Source of the DNA: Microcebus murinus
Taxonomy: Eukaryota > Chordata > Mammalia > Primates > Cheirogaleidae
Reading direction: 5' to 3'
DNA length: 64,000 nucleotides
Assembly: GCF_040939455.1 (NCBI RefSeq)
Contig: NC_134118.1
Span: forward strand, 78,330,680 to 78,394,679
Below, piece by piece: positions 24,004-36,243 of this stretch. The stretch's first letter is position 1. The number at the start of each line of letters is the position of its first letter. A program made the translations under genes and the position numbers. The notes below the pieces were generated by a model, which did not search any database, had not been told where the DNA came from, and saw only the letters and a list, made by a program, of their open reading frames with translations.

Positions 24004-26693
24004 GGTGAGTGGACACAGCCAGATCCGCACTGCGCCCTGCCTGACCGCCTGTCGTGGGTGAGTGGTCACAGCCAGATCCGTACTGCGCCCTGCCTGCCCG
24101 TCTGCCGTGGGTCAGTGGACATAACCAGATCCACACAGCACCGTCTCTGCCCATCTCCCGTGGGTGAGTGGACACAGCCGAATCCGCACTGCGCCCTGCC
24201 TGCCTGTCTCCCGTGGCTGAGTTGACACAGCCACATCGGCACTGCGCCCTGCCTGACCGTCTGCCGTGGGTGAGTGGACACAGCCAGATCCACACTTCGC
24301 CCTGCCTGCCCGTCTCCCGTGGGTGAGTGGACACAGCCAGATCCGCACTGCGCCTTGCCTGCCCGTCTCCCGTCAGTGAGTGCACACAGCCAGATCCACA
24401 CTGCGCCCTGCCTGCTCGTCTCCCGTGGACGAGTGGACACAGCCAGATCCGCACTGCGCCCTGCCTGCCCGTCTCCCGTGGGCGAGTGGACACAGCCAGA
24501 TCCGCACTGCGCCCTGCCTGCCCGTCTGCAGTGGGCGAGTGGACACAGCCAGATCCGCACTGCGCCCTGCTTGCCCGTCTCCCGTCAGTGAGTGGACACA
24601 GCCAGATCCGCACTGCGCCCTGCCTGCCCGTCTGCCGTGGGCGAGTGGACACAGCCAGATCCGCACTGCGCCCTGCCTGACCGTCTGCCGTGCGTGAGTG
24701 GACACAGCCAGATCCACACTGCGCCCTGCCTGCCCCTCTGCCGTGGGCGAGTGGACACAGCCAGATCCGCACTGCTCCCCGCCTGCCCGTCTGCCGTGGG
24801 TGAGTGGACACAGCCAGATCCGCACTGCGCCCCGCCTGCCCGTCTGCCGTGGGTGAGTGGACACAGCCAGATCCGCACTGCGCCCCGCCTGCCCGTCTCC
24901 CGTCGATGAGTGGACACAGCCAGATCCGCACTGCGCCTTGCCTGCCCGTCTCCCGTCAGTGAGTGGACACAGCCAGATCCACACTGCGCCCTGCCTGCCC
25001 GTCTCCCGTGGGCGAGTGGACACAGCCAGATCCGCACTGCGCCCTGCCTGACCGTCCTTCGTGGGTGAGTGGACACAGCCAGATCCGCACTGCGCCCTGC
25101 CTGCCCGTCTTCCGTGGGTGAGTGGACACAGCCAGATCCGCACTGCGCCCTGCCTGCCCGTCTCCCTTCAGTGAGTGGACACAGCCAGATCCGCACTGCG
25201 CCCTGCCTGCCCGTCTCCCTTGGGTGAGTGGACACAGCCAGATCCGCACTGCGCGCTGCCTGCCCGTCTCCCTTGGGCGAGTGGACACAGCCAGATCCGC
25301 ACTGCGCCCTGCCTGGCCGTCTGTCGTGGGCGAGTGGACACAGCCAGATCCGCACTGCGCCCTGCCTGACCGTCTGCCGTCCGTGAGTAGACACAGCCAG
25401 ATCCACACTGCGCCCTGCCTGCCCGTCTGCCGTGGGCTAGTGGACACAGCCCGATCCGCACTGCGCCCTGCCTGACCGTCTGCCGTGGGTGAGTGGACAC
25501 AGCCAGATCCGCACTGCGCCCTTCCTGCCCGTCTGCCGTGGGCGAGTGGACACAGCGAGATCCGCACTGCGCCCTGCCTGACCGTTAGCCGTGGGTGAGT
25601 GGACACAGCCAGAACCACACTGCGCCCTGCCTGCCCCTCTGCCGTGGGCGAGTGGACACAGCCAGATCCGCACTGCGCCCTGCCTGCCCGTCTCCCGTCA
25701 GTGAGTGGACACAGCCTGATCCGCACTGCGCCCTGCCTGCCCGTCTGCCGTGCGTGAGTGGACACAGCCAGATCCGCACTGCGCCCATCCTGACCGTCTG
25801 CCGTGGGTGAGTGGACACAGCCAGATCCGCACTGTGCCCTGCCTGACCGCCTGTCGTGGGTGAGTGGTCACAGCCAGATCCGTACTGCGCCCTGCCTGCC
25901 GGTCTTCCGTGGGTCAGTGGACATAACCAGATCCACACAGCACCGTCTCTGCCCATCTCCCGTGGGTGAGTGGACACAGCCGGATCCGCACTGCGCCCTG
26001 CCTGCCTGTCTCCCGTGGCTGAGTGGACACAGCCACATCGGCACTGCGCCCTGCCTGACCGTCTGCCGTGGGTGAATGGACACAGCCAGATCCACACTGC
26101 GCCCTGCCTGCCCGTCTCCCGTGGGTGAGTGGACACAGCCAGATCCGCACTGCGCCTTGCCTGTCCGTCTCACGTGGGTGAGTGGACACAGCCAGATCCG
26201 CACTGCGCCCTACCTGCCCGTCTCCCGTGGGTGAGTGGACACAGCCAGATCCGCACTGCACCCTGCTTGACCGTCCTTCGTGTGTGAGTGGACACCGCCA
26301 GATCCGCACTGCGCCCTGCCTGCCCGTCTCCCGTGTGTGAGTGGACACAGCCAGATCCGCACTGCGCCCTGCCTGCCCCTCTCCCGTCAGTGAGTGGACA
26401 CAGCCAGATCCGCACTGCGCCCTGCCTGCCCGTCTGCCGTGGGCGAGTGGACACAGCCAGATCCGCACTGCGCCCTGCCTGACCGTCTGCCGTGGGTGAG
26501 TGGACACAGCCCGATCGACACTGCGCCCTGCCTGCCCCTCTGCCGTGGGCGAGTGGAGACAGCCAGATTCGCACTGCGCCCTACCTGACCGTCTGCCGTG
26601 GGTGAGTGGACACAGCCAGATCCGCACTGCGCCCTGCCTGCCCGTCTCCCGTGGGCGAGTGGACACAGCCAGATCCGCACTGCGCCCTGCCTG
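24004..26693 (+). repeat. Block D, copy 2 (nine monomers shorter)
   Basis: This repeats 18068-21234, except that the nine monomers equivalent to 19115-19591 are absent; the join lies at 25050/25051. Landmark ACATAACC-type monomers lie at 24111 and 25913, the same 34-monomer spacing as 18175 to 20454 after subtracting the nine missing units. Point differences are few. Direction of change (loss here or gain in copy 1) cannot be read from two copies, but HOR-A copies 1 and 2 also carry most of the extra monomers, which favours loss here. Confidence 0.88.
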
Positions 26694-29080
26694 CCCGTCT
26701 CCAGTGGGCGAGTGGACACAGCCAGATCCGCACTGCGCCCTGCCTGCCCGTCTCCCGTGGGCGAGTGGACACAGTCAGATCCGAACTGCGCCCTGCCTGA
26801 CCGTCTGCCGTGGGTGAGTGGACACAGCCAGATCCGCACTGCGCCCTGCCTGACCGCCTGCCGTGGGTGAGTGGACACAGCCAGATCCGCACTGCGCCCT
26901 GCCTGCCCGTCTCCCGTGGGCGAGTGGACACAGCCAGATCCGCACCGCGCCCTGACTGACCGCCTGCCGTGGGTGAGTGAACACAGCCAGATCCGCACTG
27001 CGCCCTGCCTGCCCGTCTCCCGTGGGCGAGTGGACACAGCCAGATCCGCACCGCGCCCTGACTGACCGTCTGCCGTGGGTGAGTGGACACAGCCAGATCC
27101 GCACGGCGCCCTGCCTGCCCGTCCCCCGTGGGTGAGTGGACACAGCCAGATCCGCACTGCGCCCTGCCTGACCGTCTGCCGTGGGTGAGTGGACACAGCC
27201 AGTTCCGCACTGCGCACTGCCTGACCGTCTGCCGTGGGCGAGTGGACACAGCCAGTTCCGCACTGCGCACTGCCTGACCGTCTGCCGTGGGCGAGTGGAC
27301 ACAGCCAGATCCACACTGCGCGCTGCCTGCCCGTCTGCCACGGGTCAGTGGACATAGCCATATCCACACCGCACCCTCCCTGCCCGTCTCCCGTGGGTGA
27401 GTGGACACAGCGAGATCCGCACTGCGCCCTGCCTGCCCGTCTCCCGTGGGCGAGTGGACACAGCCAGATCAGCACTGCGCCCTGCCTGACCGTCTCTCGT
27501 GGGCGAGTGGAAACAGCCAGATCCGCACTGCGCCCTGCCTGACCGTCTGCCGTGGGTGAGTGGACACAGCCAGATCCGCACTGCGCCCTGCCTGCCCGTC
27601 TGCCGTGGTTGAGTGGACACTGCCAGATCCGCACTGCGCCCTGCGTGACCGTCTCCCGTGGGCGAGTGGACACAGCCAGATCCGCACTGCGCCTTGCCTG
27701 ACCGTCTCCCGTGGGTGAGTGGACACAGCCAGATCCGCACTGCACCCTGCCTGACCGTCCTTCGTGGGTGAGTGGACACCGCTAGATCCGCACTGCGCCC
27801 TGCCTGCCCGTCTCCCGTGGGTGAGTGGTCACAACCAGATCCGCACTGCGCCCTGCCTGACCGCCTGCTGTGGGTGAGTGGACACAGCCAGATCCGCACT
27901 GCGCCCTGCCTGCCCGTCACCCGTGGGTGAGTGGACACAGCCAGATCCGCACTGCGCCCTGCCTGCCCGTCTCCCGGGGGCGAGTGGACACAGCCAGATC
28001 CGCACTGCGCCCTGCCTGCCCTTCTGCCGTGGGTGAGTGGACACAGCCAGATCCGCACTGCGCCCTGCCTGACCGTCTGCCATCGGTAAGTGGACACAGC
28101 CAGATCCACACTGCGCCCTGCCTGCCCGTCTGCCGTGGGCGATTGGACACAGCCCGATCCGCACTGAGCCCTGCCTGCCCGTCACCCGTGGGTGAGTGGA
28201 CACAGCCAGATCCGCACTGCGCCCTGCCTGACCGCCTGCCGTGGGTGACTGGACACAGCCAGATCCGCACTGCGCCCTGCCTGACCGTCACCCGTGGGCG
28301 AGTGGACACAGCCAGATCCGCACTGCGCCCTGCCTGCCCGTCTGCCGTGGGCGAGTGGACACAGCCAGATCCGCACTGCGCCCTGCCTGACGGTCTGCCG
28401 TGGGTGAGTGGACACAGCCAGGTCCACACTGCGCCCTGCCTACCCCTCTGCCGTGGGCGAGTGGACACAGCCAGATCCGCACTGCGCCCTGCCTGACTGT
28501 CTGCCGTGGGTGAGTGGACACAGCCAGATCCGCACTGCGCCCTGCCTGACCGCCTGCCGTGGGTGAGTGGACACAGCCAGATCCACACTGCGCCCTGCCT
28601 GCCCGTCTGCCGTGGGCGAGCATACACAGCCAGATCCACACTGCGCACTGCCTGACCATCTGCCGTGGGTGAGTGGACACAGCCAGATCCGCACTGCGCC
28701 CTGCCTGACCGCCTGTCGTGGGTGAGTGGACACAGCCAGATCTGCACTGCGCCCTGCCTGCCCGTCTGCCGTGGGTGAGTGGACACAGCCAGATCCACAC
28801 TGCGCCCTGCCTGCCCGTCTGCCCTGGGTGAGTGGACACAGCCAGATTCGCACTGCGCCCTGCCTGACCGTCTCCCGTGGGTGAGTGGACACAGCCAGAT
28901 CCGCACTGCGCCTTGCCTGCCCGTCTCACGTGGGTGAGTGGACACAGCCAGATCCGCACTGCGCCCTAACTGCCCGTCTCCTGTGGGTGAGTGGACACAG
29001 CCAGATCCGCACTGCACCCTGCCTGACCGTCCTTCGTGGGTGAGTGGACACCGCCAGATCCGCACTGCGCCCTGCCTGCC

Positions 29081-29090
29081 CGGCCCCCCT
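29081..29090 (+). repeat. CGGCCCCCCT monomer variant, HOR-B marker
   Basis: A C-run variant of the monomer's last third, found at 29081, 35969, 38671, 46618 and 54512. Offsets of 7,947 and 7,894 between the last three match the HOR-B period. On the reverse strand it gives six consecutive G residues next to two further GGG tracts. Confidence 0.88.
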
Positions 29091-30045
29091 GGGTGAGTGG
29101 ACACAGCCAGATCCACACTGCGCCCTGCCTGCCCGTCTCACGTCAGTGAGTGGACACAGCCAGATCCGCACTGCGACCTGCCTGCCCGTCTGCCGTGGGC
29201 GAGTGGACACAGCCAGATCCGCACTGCGCCCTGCCTGCCCGTCTCCAGTGGGCGAGTGGACACAGCCAGATCCGCACTGCGCCCTGCCTGCCCGTCTGCC
29301 GTGGGCGAGTGGACACAGCCAGATCCGCACTGCGCCCTGCCTGCCCGTCTCCCGTGGGTGAGTGGACACAGCCAGATCCGCACTGCACCTTGCCTGCCCG
29401 TCTCACGTGGGTGAGTGGACACAGCCAAATCCGCACTGCGCCCTACCTGCCCGTCACCCGTGGGTGAGTGGACACAGCCAGATCCGCACTGCCCCTGCCT
29501 GACCGTCCTTCGTGGTTGAGTGGACACCGCCAGATCCGCACTGCGCCCTGCCTGCCCGTCTCCCGTGGGTGAGTGGGCACAGCCAGATCCGCACTGCGCC
29601 CTGCCTGCTCGTCTCCCGTCAGTGAGTGGACACAGCCAGATCCGCACTGCGCCCTTCCTGCCCGTCTCCCGTGGGTGAGTGGACACAGCCAGATTCGCAT
29701 TGCGCCCTGCCTGCCCATCTCCCGTGGGCGAGTGGACACAGCCAGATCCGCACTGCGCCCTGCCTACCCGTCTGCCGTGGGCGAGTGGACACAGCCAGAT
29801 CCGCACTGCGACCTGCCGGACCGTCTGCCGTGGGTGAGTGGACACAGCCAGATCCACAATGCGCCCTGCCTGCCCGTCTGCCGTGGGCGAGTGGACACAG
29901 CCAGATCCGCACTGCGCACTGCCTGACCGTCTGCCGTGGGTGAGTGGACACAGCCAGATCCGCACTGCGCCCTGCCTGACCGTCTGCCGTGGGCGAGTGG
30001 ACACAGCCAGATCCGCACTGCGCGCTGCCTGCCCGTCTGCCACGG

Positions 30046-30098
30046 GTCAGTGGACATAGCCATATCCACACAGCACCCTCCCTGCCCGTCTCCCGTGG
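30046..30098 (+). repeat. Landmark monomer family 2 (ACATAGCCATATCC / CACCCTCCCTG type)
   Basis: Begins GTCAGTGGACATAGCC, continues ATATCCACACAGC and then CACCCTCCCTGCCCG; it is preceded by GCCACGG. Copies start at 27344, 30046, 37252, 39636, 45252, 47583, 53146, 55477 and 60933. It shares the GTCAGTGGACATA and CCACACAGCACC features with family 1 and so probably descends from the same ancestor. It marks HOR-B and its flanking mosaic and is absent before 27 kb. Confidence 0.93.
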
Positions 30099-30953
30099 GT
30101 GAGTGGACACAGCCAGATCCGCACTGCGCCCTGCCTGCCCGTCTCCCGTGGGCGAGTGGACACAGCCAGATCAGCACTGCGCCCTGCCTGACCGTCTCTC
30201 GTGGGCGAGTGGACACAGCCAGATCCGCACTGTGCCCTGCCTGACCGTCTGCCGTGGGTGAGTGGACACAGCCAGATCCGCACTGCGCCCTGCCTGCCCG
30301 TCTGCCGTGGGTGAGTGGACACAGCCAGATCCGCACTGCGCCCTGCGTGACCGTCTCCCGTGGGTGAGTGGACACAGCCAGATCCGCACTGCGCCTTGCC
30401 TGTCCGTCTCACGTGGGTGAGTGGACACAGCCAGATCCGCACTGCGCACTTCCTGCCCGTCTCCCGTGGGTGAGTGGACACAGCCAGATCCGCACTGCAC
30501 CCTGCCTGACCGTCCTTCGTGGGTGAGTGGACACCGCTAGATCCGCACTGCGCCCTGCCTGCCCGTCTACCGTGGGTGAGTGGTCACAGCCAGATCCGCA
30601 CTGCGCCCTGCCTGACCATCTGCCGTGGGTGAGTGGACACAGCCAGATCCACACTGCGCCCTGCCTGCCAGTCTGCCGTGGGCGAGTGGACAAAGCCAGA
30701 TCCGCACTGCGCCCTGCCTGACCGTCTGCTGTGGGTGAGTGGACACAGCCAGATCCGCACTGCGCCCTGCTTGACCGCCTGCTGTGGGTGAGTGGACACA
30801 GCCAGATCCGCACTGCGCCCTGCCTGCCCGTCTCCCGGGGGCGAGTGGACACAGCCAGATCCGCACTGCGCCCTGCCTGCCCTTCTGCCGTGGGTGAGTG
30901 GACACAGCCAGATCCGCACTGCGCCCTGCCTGACCGTCTGCCATCGGTAAGTG

Positions 30954-33053
30954 GACACAGCCAGATCCACACTGCGCCCTGCCTGCCCCTCTGCCGTGGG
31001 CGAGTGGACACAGCCAGATCCGCAGTGCGCCCTGCCTGCCCGTCTGCCATGGGTGAGTGGACACAGCCAGATCCGCACTGCGCCCTGCCTTACCGTCTGC
31101 CGTGGGTGAGTGGACACAGCCAGATCCGCACTGCGCCCTGCCTGCCCGTCTCCCGTGGGTGAGTGGACACAGCCAGATCCGCACTGCGCGCTGCCTGCCC
31201 GTCTTCCGTGGGCGAGTGGATACAGCCAGATCGGCACTGCGCGCTGCCTGCTTGTCTGTCGTGGGCGAGTGGACACAGCCAAACCCGCACTGCGCCCTGC
31301 CAGCCCGTCTGCCGTGGGTGAGTGGACACAGCCAGATCCACACTGCGCCCTGCCTGCCCGTCTGCCATGGGTGAGTGGACACAGCCAGATCCGCACTGCG
31401 CCCTGCCTGACCCTCTCCCGTGGGTGAGTGGACACAGCCAGATCCGCACTGCGCCCTGCCTGCCCGTCTCCCGTGGGTGAGTGGACACAGCCAGATCCGC
31501 ACTGCGCCCTGCCTGCCCGTCTCCCGTGGGAGAGTGGACACAGCTAGATCCGCACTGCGCGCTGTCTGCCCGTCTGTCGTGGGCGAGTGGACACAGCCAG
31601 ATCCGCACTGCGCCCTGCCTGCCCGGCTGCAGTGGGCGAGTGGACACAGCCAGATCCGCACTGCGCCCTGCCTGCCCGTCTGCCGTGGGCGAGCGGGCAC
31701 AGCCAGATCCGCACTGCGCACTGCCTGACCGTCTGCCGTGGGTGAGTGGACACAGCCAGATCCGCACTGCGCCCTGCCTGACCGCCTGTCGTGGGTGAGT
31801 GGACACAGCCAGATCTGCACTGCGCCCTGCCTGCCCGTCTCACGTGGGTGAGTGGACACAGCCAGATCCGCACTGCGCCCTGCCTGCCCGGCTGCCGTGG
31901 GCGAGTGGAAACAGCCAGATCCGCACTGCGCCCTGCCTGACCGTCTGCCGTGTGTGAGTGGACACAGCCAGAACCTCACTGCGCCCTGCCTGCCCCTCTG
32001 CCGTGGGCGAGTGGACACAGCCAGATCCGCACTGCGCCCTGCCTGACCGTCTGCCGTGGGTGAGTGGACACAGCCAGATCCGCACTGCACCCTGCCTGCC
32101 CTTCTGCCGTGGGTGAGTGGACACAGCCAGATCCGCACTGCGCCCTGCCTGACCGTCTGCCGTGGGTGAGTGGACACAGCCAGATCCACACTGCGCCCTG
32201 CCTGCCCGTTTGCCATGGGTGAGTGGACACACCCAGATCCGCACTGCGCCCTGCCTTACCGTCTGCCGTGGGTGAGTGGACACAGCCAGATCCGCACTGC
32301 GCCCTGCCTGACCGCCTGTCGTGGGTGAGTGGTCACAGACAGATCCGTACTGCGCCCTGCCTGCCCGTCTGCCGTGGGTAAGTGGACATAGCCAGATCCA
32401 CACAGCACCGTCTCTGCCCATCTCCCGTGGGTGAGTGGACACAGCCGGATCCGCACTGCGCCCTGCCTGACCGTCTGCCGTGGGTGAGGGGACACAGCCA
32501 GATCCGCACTGCGCCCTGCCTGCCCGTCTCCCGTGGGTGAGTGGACACAGCCAGATCCGCACTGCGCCTTGCCTGCCCGTACCCCGTCAGTGAGTGGACA
32601 CAGCCAGGTCCGCACTGCGTCCTGCCTGCCCGTCTCCCGTGGGCGAGTGGACACAGCCAGATCCGCACTGCGCCCTGCCTGCAGGTCTCCCGTGGGTGAG
32701 TGGACACAGCCAGATGCGCACTGCGCCCTGCCTGCCCGTCTCCCGTCAGTGAGTGGACACAGCCAGATCCGCACTGCGCCCTGCCTGCCCGTCTCCCGTG
32801 GGTGATTGGACACAGCCAGATCCGCACTGCGCGCTGCCTGCCCGTCTCCCATGGGCGAGTGGACACAGCCAGATCCGCACTGTGCCCTGCCTGCCCGTCT
32901 GCCGTGGGTGAGTGGACACAGCCAGATCCGCACTGCACCCTGCCTAACCGTCTGCCGTGGGATAGTGGACACAGCCAGGTCCACACTGCTCCCTGCCTAC
33001 CCCTCTGCCGTGGGCGAGTGGACACAGCCAGATCCGCACTGCGCCCTGCCTGA
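30954..33053 (+). repeat. Block C, copy 2
   Basis: Matches 21945-23885 with three additional monomers near 32.6-32.8 kb, one of which carries a CTGCAGGTCTCCCG variant. Part of it, around 31975-32590, is repeated again at about 34306-34920 (offset 2,331, 44 monomers minus 1 bp). The GTAAGTGGACATAGCC landmark at 32378 therefore reappears at 34709. The monomer at 31691 with GAGCGGGCAC ties this block to HOR-B copies III and IV. Confidence 0.88.
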
Positions 33054-36000
33054 CCGTCTGCCGTGGTTGAGTGGACACAGCCTGATCCGCACTGCGCCCT
33101 GCCTGCCCTTCTGCCGTGGGTGAGTGGACACAGCCAGATCCGCACTGCGCCCTGCCTGACAGCCTGCCGTGGGTGAGTGGACACAGCCAGATCCGCACTG
33201 CACCCTGCCTGCCCCTCTCCCGTGGGAGAGTGGACACAGCAAGATCCGCACTGCGCGCTGCCTGCCCGTCTCCCGTGGGCGAGTGGACACAGCCAGATCC
33301 GCACTGCGTCGTGCCTGCTCGTCTGTCGTTGGCGAGTGGACACAGCCAGATCCACACTGCGCCATGCCTGCCCGTCTCCCGTGGGTGAGTGGACACAGCC
33401 AGATCGGCACTGCGCCCTGCCTGACCGTCTGCCGTGGGTGAGGGGACACAGCCAGATCCGCACTGCGCCCTGCCTGCCCGTCTCCCGTGGGTGAGTGGAC
33501 ACAGCCAGATCCGCACTGCGCCTTGCCTGCCCGTCTCCCGTCAGTGAGTGGACACAGCCAGATCCGCACCTCGCTCTGCCTGCCCGTCTCAGGTGGGCGT
33601 TTGGACACAGCCAGATCCGCACTGCGCCCTGCCTGCCCGTCTCCCGTGGGCGAGTGGACACAGCCAGATCCGCACTGCGCCCTGCCTGCCCGTCTGCCGT
33701 GGGCGAGTGGACACAGCCAGATCCGCACTGTGCCCTGCCTGACCGTCTGCCGTGGGTGAGTGGACACAGCCAGATCCACACTGCGCCCTGCCTGCCCGTC
33801 TGCCGTGGGCGAGTGGACACAGCCAGATCCGCATTACGCCCTGCCTGACCGTCTGCCGTGGGTGAGTGGACACAGCCAGATCCGCACTGCTCCCTGCCTA
33901 ACCGCCTCCCGTGGGGGAGTGGACACAGCCAGATCCGCACTGCGCCTTGCCTGCCCGTCTCCCGTGGGCGAGTGGACACAGCCAGATCCGCACTGTGCCC
34001 TGCCTGCCCGTCTGCCGTGGGATAGTGGACACAGCCAGGTCCACACTGCGCCCTGCCTGCCCGTCTGTCGTGGGCGAGTGGACCCAGCCAGATCCGCACT
34101 GCGCACTGCCTGACCGTCTGCCGTGGGTGAGTGGACACAGCCAGATCCGCACAGCGCCCTGCCTGACCGCCTGCCATGGGTGAGTGGACACAGCCAGATC
34201 CTGACTGCGCCCTGCCTGCCCGTATCCCGTGGGCGAATGGAAACAGCCAGATCCGCACTGCGCCCTGCCTCACCGTCTGCTGTGGGCGAGTGGACACAGC
34301 CAGAACCTCACTGCGCCCTGCCTGCCCCTCTGCCGTGGGCGAGTGGACACAGCCAGATCCGCACTGCGCCCTGCCTGACCGTCTGCCGTGGGTGAGTGGA
34401 CCCAGCCAGATCCGCACTGCGCCCTGCCTGCCCTTCTGCCGTGGGTGAGTGGACACAGCCAGATCCGCACTGCGCCTGCCTGACCGTCTGCCGTGGGTGA
34501 GTGGACACAGCCAGATCCACACTGCGCCTTGACTGCCCGTCTGCCATGGGTGAGTGGACACAGCCAGATCCGCACTGCGCCCTGCCTGACCGCCTGCCGT
34601 GGGTGAGTGGACACAGCCAGATCCGCACTGCGCCCTGCCTGACCGCCTGTCGTGGGTGAGTGGTCACAGACAGATCCGTACTGCGCCCTGCCTGCCCATC
34701 TGCCGTGGGTAAGTGGACATAGCCAGATCCACACAGCACCGTCTCTGCCCATCTCCCGTGGGTGAGTGGACACAGCCGTATCCGCACTGCGCCCTGCCTG
34801 ACCGTCTGCCGTGGGTGAGGGGACACAGCCAGATCCGCACTGCGCCCTGCCTGCCCGTCTCCCGTGGGTGAGTGGACACAGCCAGATCCGCACTGCGCCT
34901 TGCCTGCCCGTATCCCGTCGGTGAGTGGACACAGCCAGATCCGCACTGTGTCCTGCCTGCCTGTCTCCCGTGGGCGAGTGGACACAGCCAGATCCGCACT
35001 GCGCCCTGCCTGCCCGTCTCCCGTGGGTGAGTGGACACAGCCAGATCCGCACTGCGCCCTGCCTGCCCGTCTCCCGTCTGTGAGTGGACACAGCCAGATC
35101 CGCACTGCGCCCTGCCTGCCCGTCTCCCGTGGGTGAGTGGACACAGCCAGATTCGCACTGCGCGCTGCCTGCCCGTCTCCCGTGGGCGAGTGGACACAGC
35201 CAGATCCGCACTGCGCCCTGCCTGCCCGTCTCCCGTGGGTGAGTGGACACAGCCAGATCCGCACTGCGCCCTGCCTGCCCGTCTCCCGTCTGTGAGTGGA
35301 CACAGCCAGATCCGCACTGCGCCCTGCCTGCCCGTCTCCCGTGGGTGAGTGGACACAGCCAGATCCGCACTGCGCGCTGCCTGCCCGTCTCCCGTGGGCG
35401 AGTGGACACAGCCAGATCCGCATTGCGCCCTGCCTGACCGTCTGCCGTGGGTGAGTGTACACAGCCAGATCCGCACTGCGCCCTGCCTAACCGCCTCCCG
35501 TGGGCGAGCGGACACAGCCAGATCCACACTGCGCACTGCCTGACCATCTGCCGAGGGTGAGAGGACACAGCCAGATCCGCACTGCGCCCTGCCTGACCGC
35601 CTGTCGTGGGTGAGTGGACACAGCCACATCTGCACTGCGCCCTGCCTGCCCGTCTGCCGTGGGTGAGTGGACACAGCCAGATCCACACTGCGCCCTGCCT
35701 GACCGTCTGCCGTGGGTGAGTGGACACAGCCAGATCCGCACTGCGCCCTGCCTGACCGTCTCCCGTGGGTGAGTGGACACAGCCAGATCCGCACTGCGCC
35801 TTGCCTGCCCGTCTCACGTGGGTGAGCGGACACAGCCAGATCCGCACTGCGCCCTAACTGCCCGTCTCCTGTGGGTGAGTGGACACAGCCAGATCCGCAC
35901 TGCACCCTGCCTGACCGTCCTTCGTGGGTGAGTGGACACCGCCAGATCCGCACTGCGCCCTGCCTGCCCGGCCCCCCTGGGTGAGTGGACACAGCCAGAT

Positions 36001-36243
36001 CCGCACTGCGCCCTGCCTGCCCGTCTCACGTCAGTGAGTGGACACAGCCAGATCCGCACTGCGCCCTGCCTGCTCGTCTGCCGTGGGCGAGTGGACACAG
36101 CCAGATCCGCACTGCGCCCTGCCTGACCGTCTGCCGTGGGTGAGTGGACAAAGCCAGATCCGCACTGCGCCCTGCCTGCCCGTCTCCCGTGGGCGAGTGC
36201 ACACAGCCAGATCCGCACTGCGCCCTGCCTGCCCGTCTCCAGT
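33054..36243 (+). repeat. Mosaic segment leading into HOR-B
   Basis: Contains a third partial relative of block C at about 34306-34920, a local four-monomer duplication near 35031-35450, and from about 35488 a copy of the 28.6-29.1 kb block (the CGGCCCCCCT monomer at 35969 matches 29081, offset 6,888). Length-variant monomers occur, for example GCGCCTGCCTG near 34475, which is 1 bp short. No non-monomer sequence is present. Confidence 0.78.
35031..35450 (+). repeat. Fresh four-monomer tandem duplication
   Basis: Four consecutive monomers starting near 35031 are repeated 212 bp later from 35243 in the same order. They include a rare CCCGTCTGTGAGTGG join near 35073 and 35285 and a GCGCGCTGCC monomer. 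The second set differs from the first by about one base. This is a small-scale example of the process that probably built the larger HORs. Confidence 0.85.

Larger units (their letters stand above)
26694..30953 (+). repeat. Mosaic segment where the second landmark-monomer family first appears
   Basis: This stretch has no single long period. Sub-blocks can be matched: about 27234-27540 recurs near 29936-30244 (offset 2,702, 51 monomers minus 1 bp), and about 28600-29130 recurs near 35488-36020 (offset 6,888). The landmark monomers at 27344 and 30046 have the ACATAGCCATATCC core that characterises HOR-B. The monomer at 29081 carries CGGCCCCCCT, also diagnostic of HOR-B. It therefore looks like source material for, or debris from, HOR-B. 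Confidence 0.78.
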
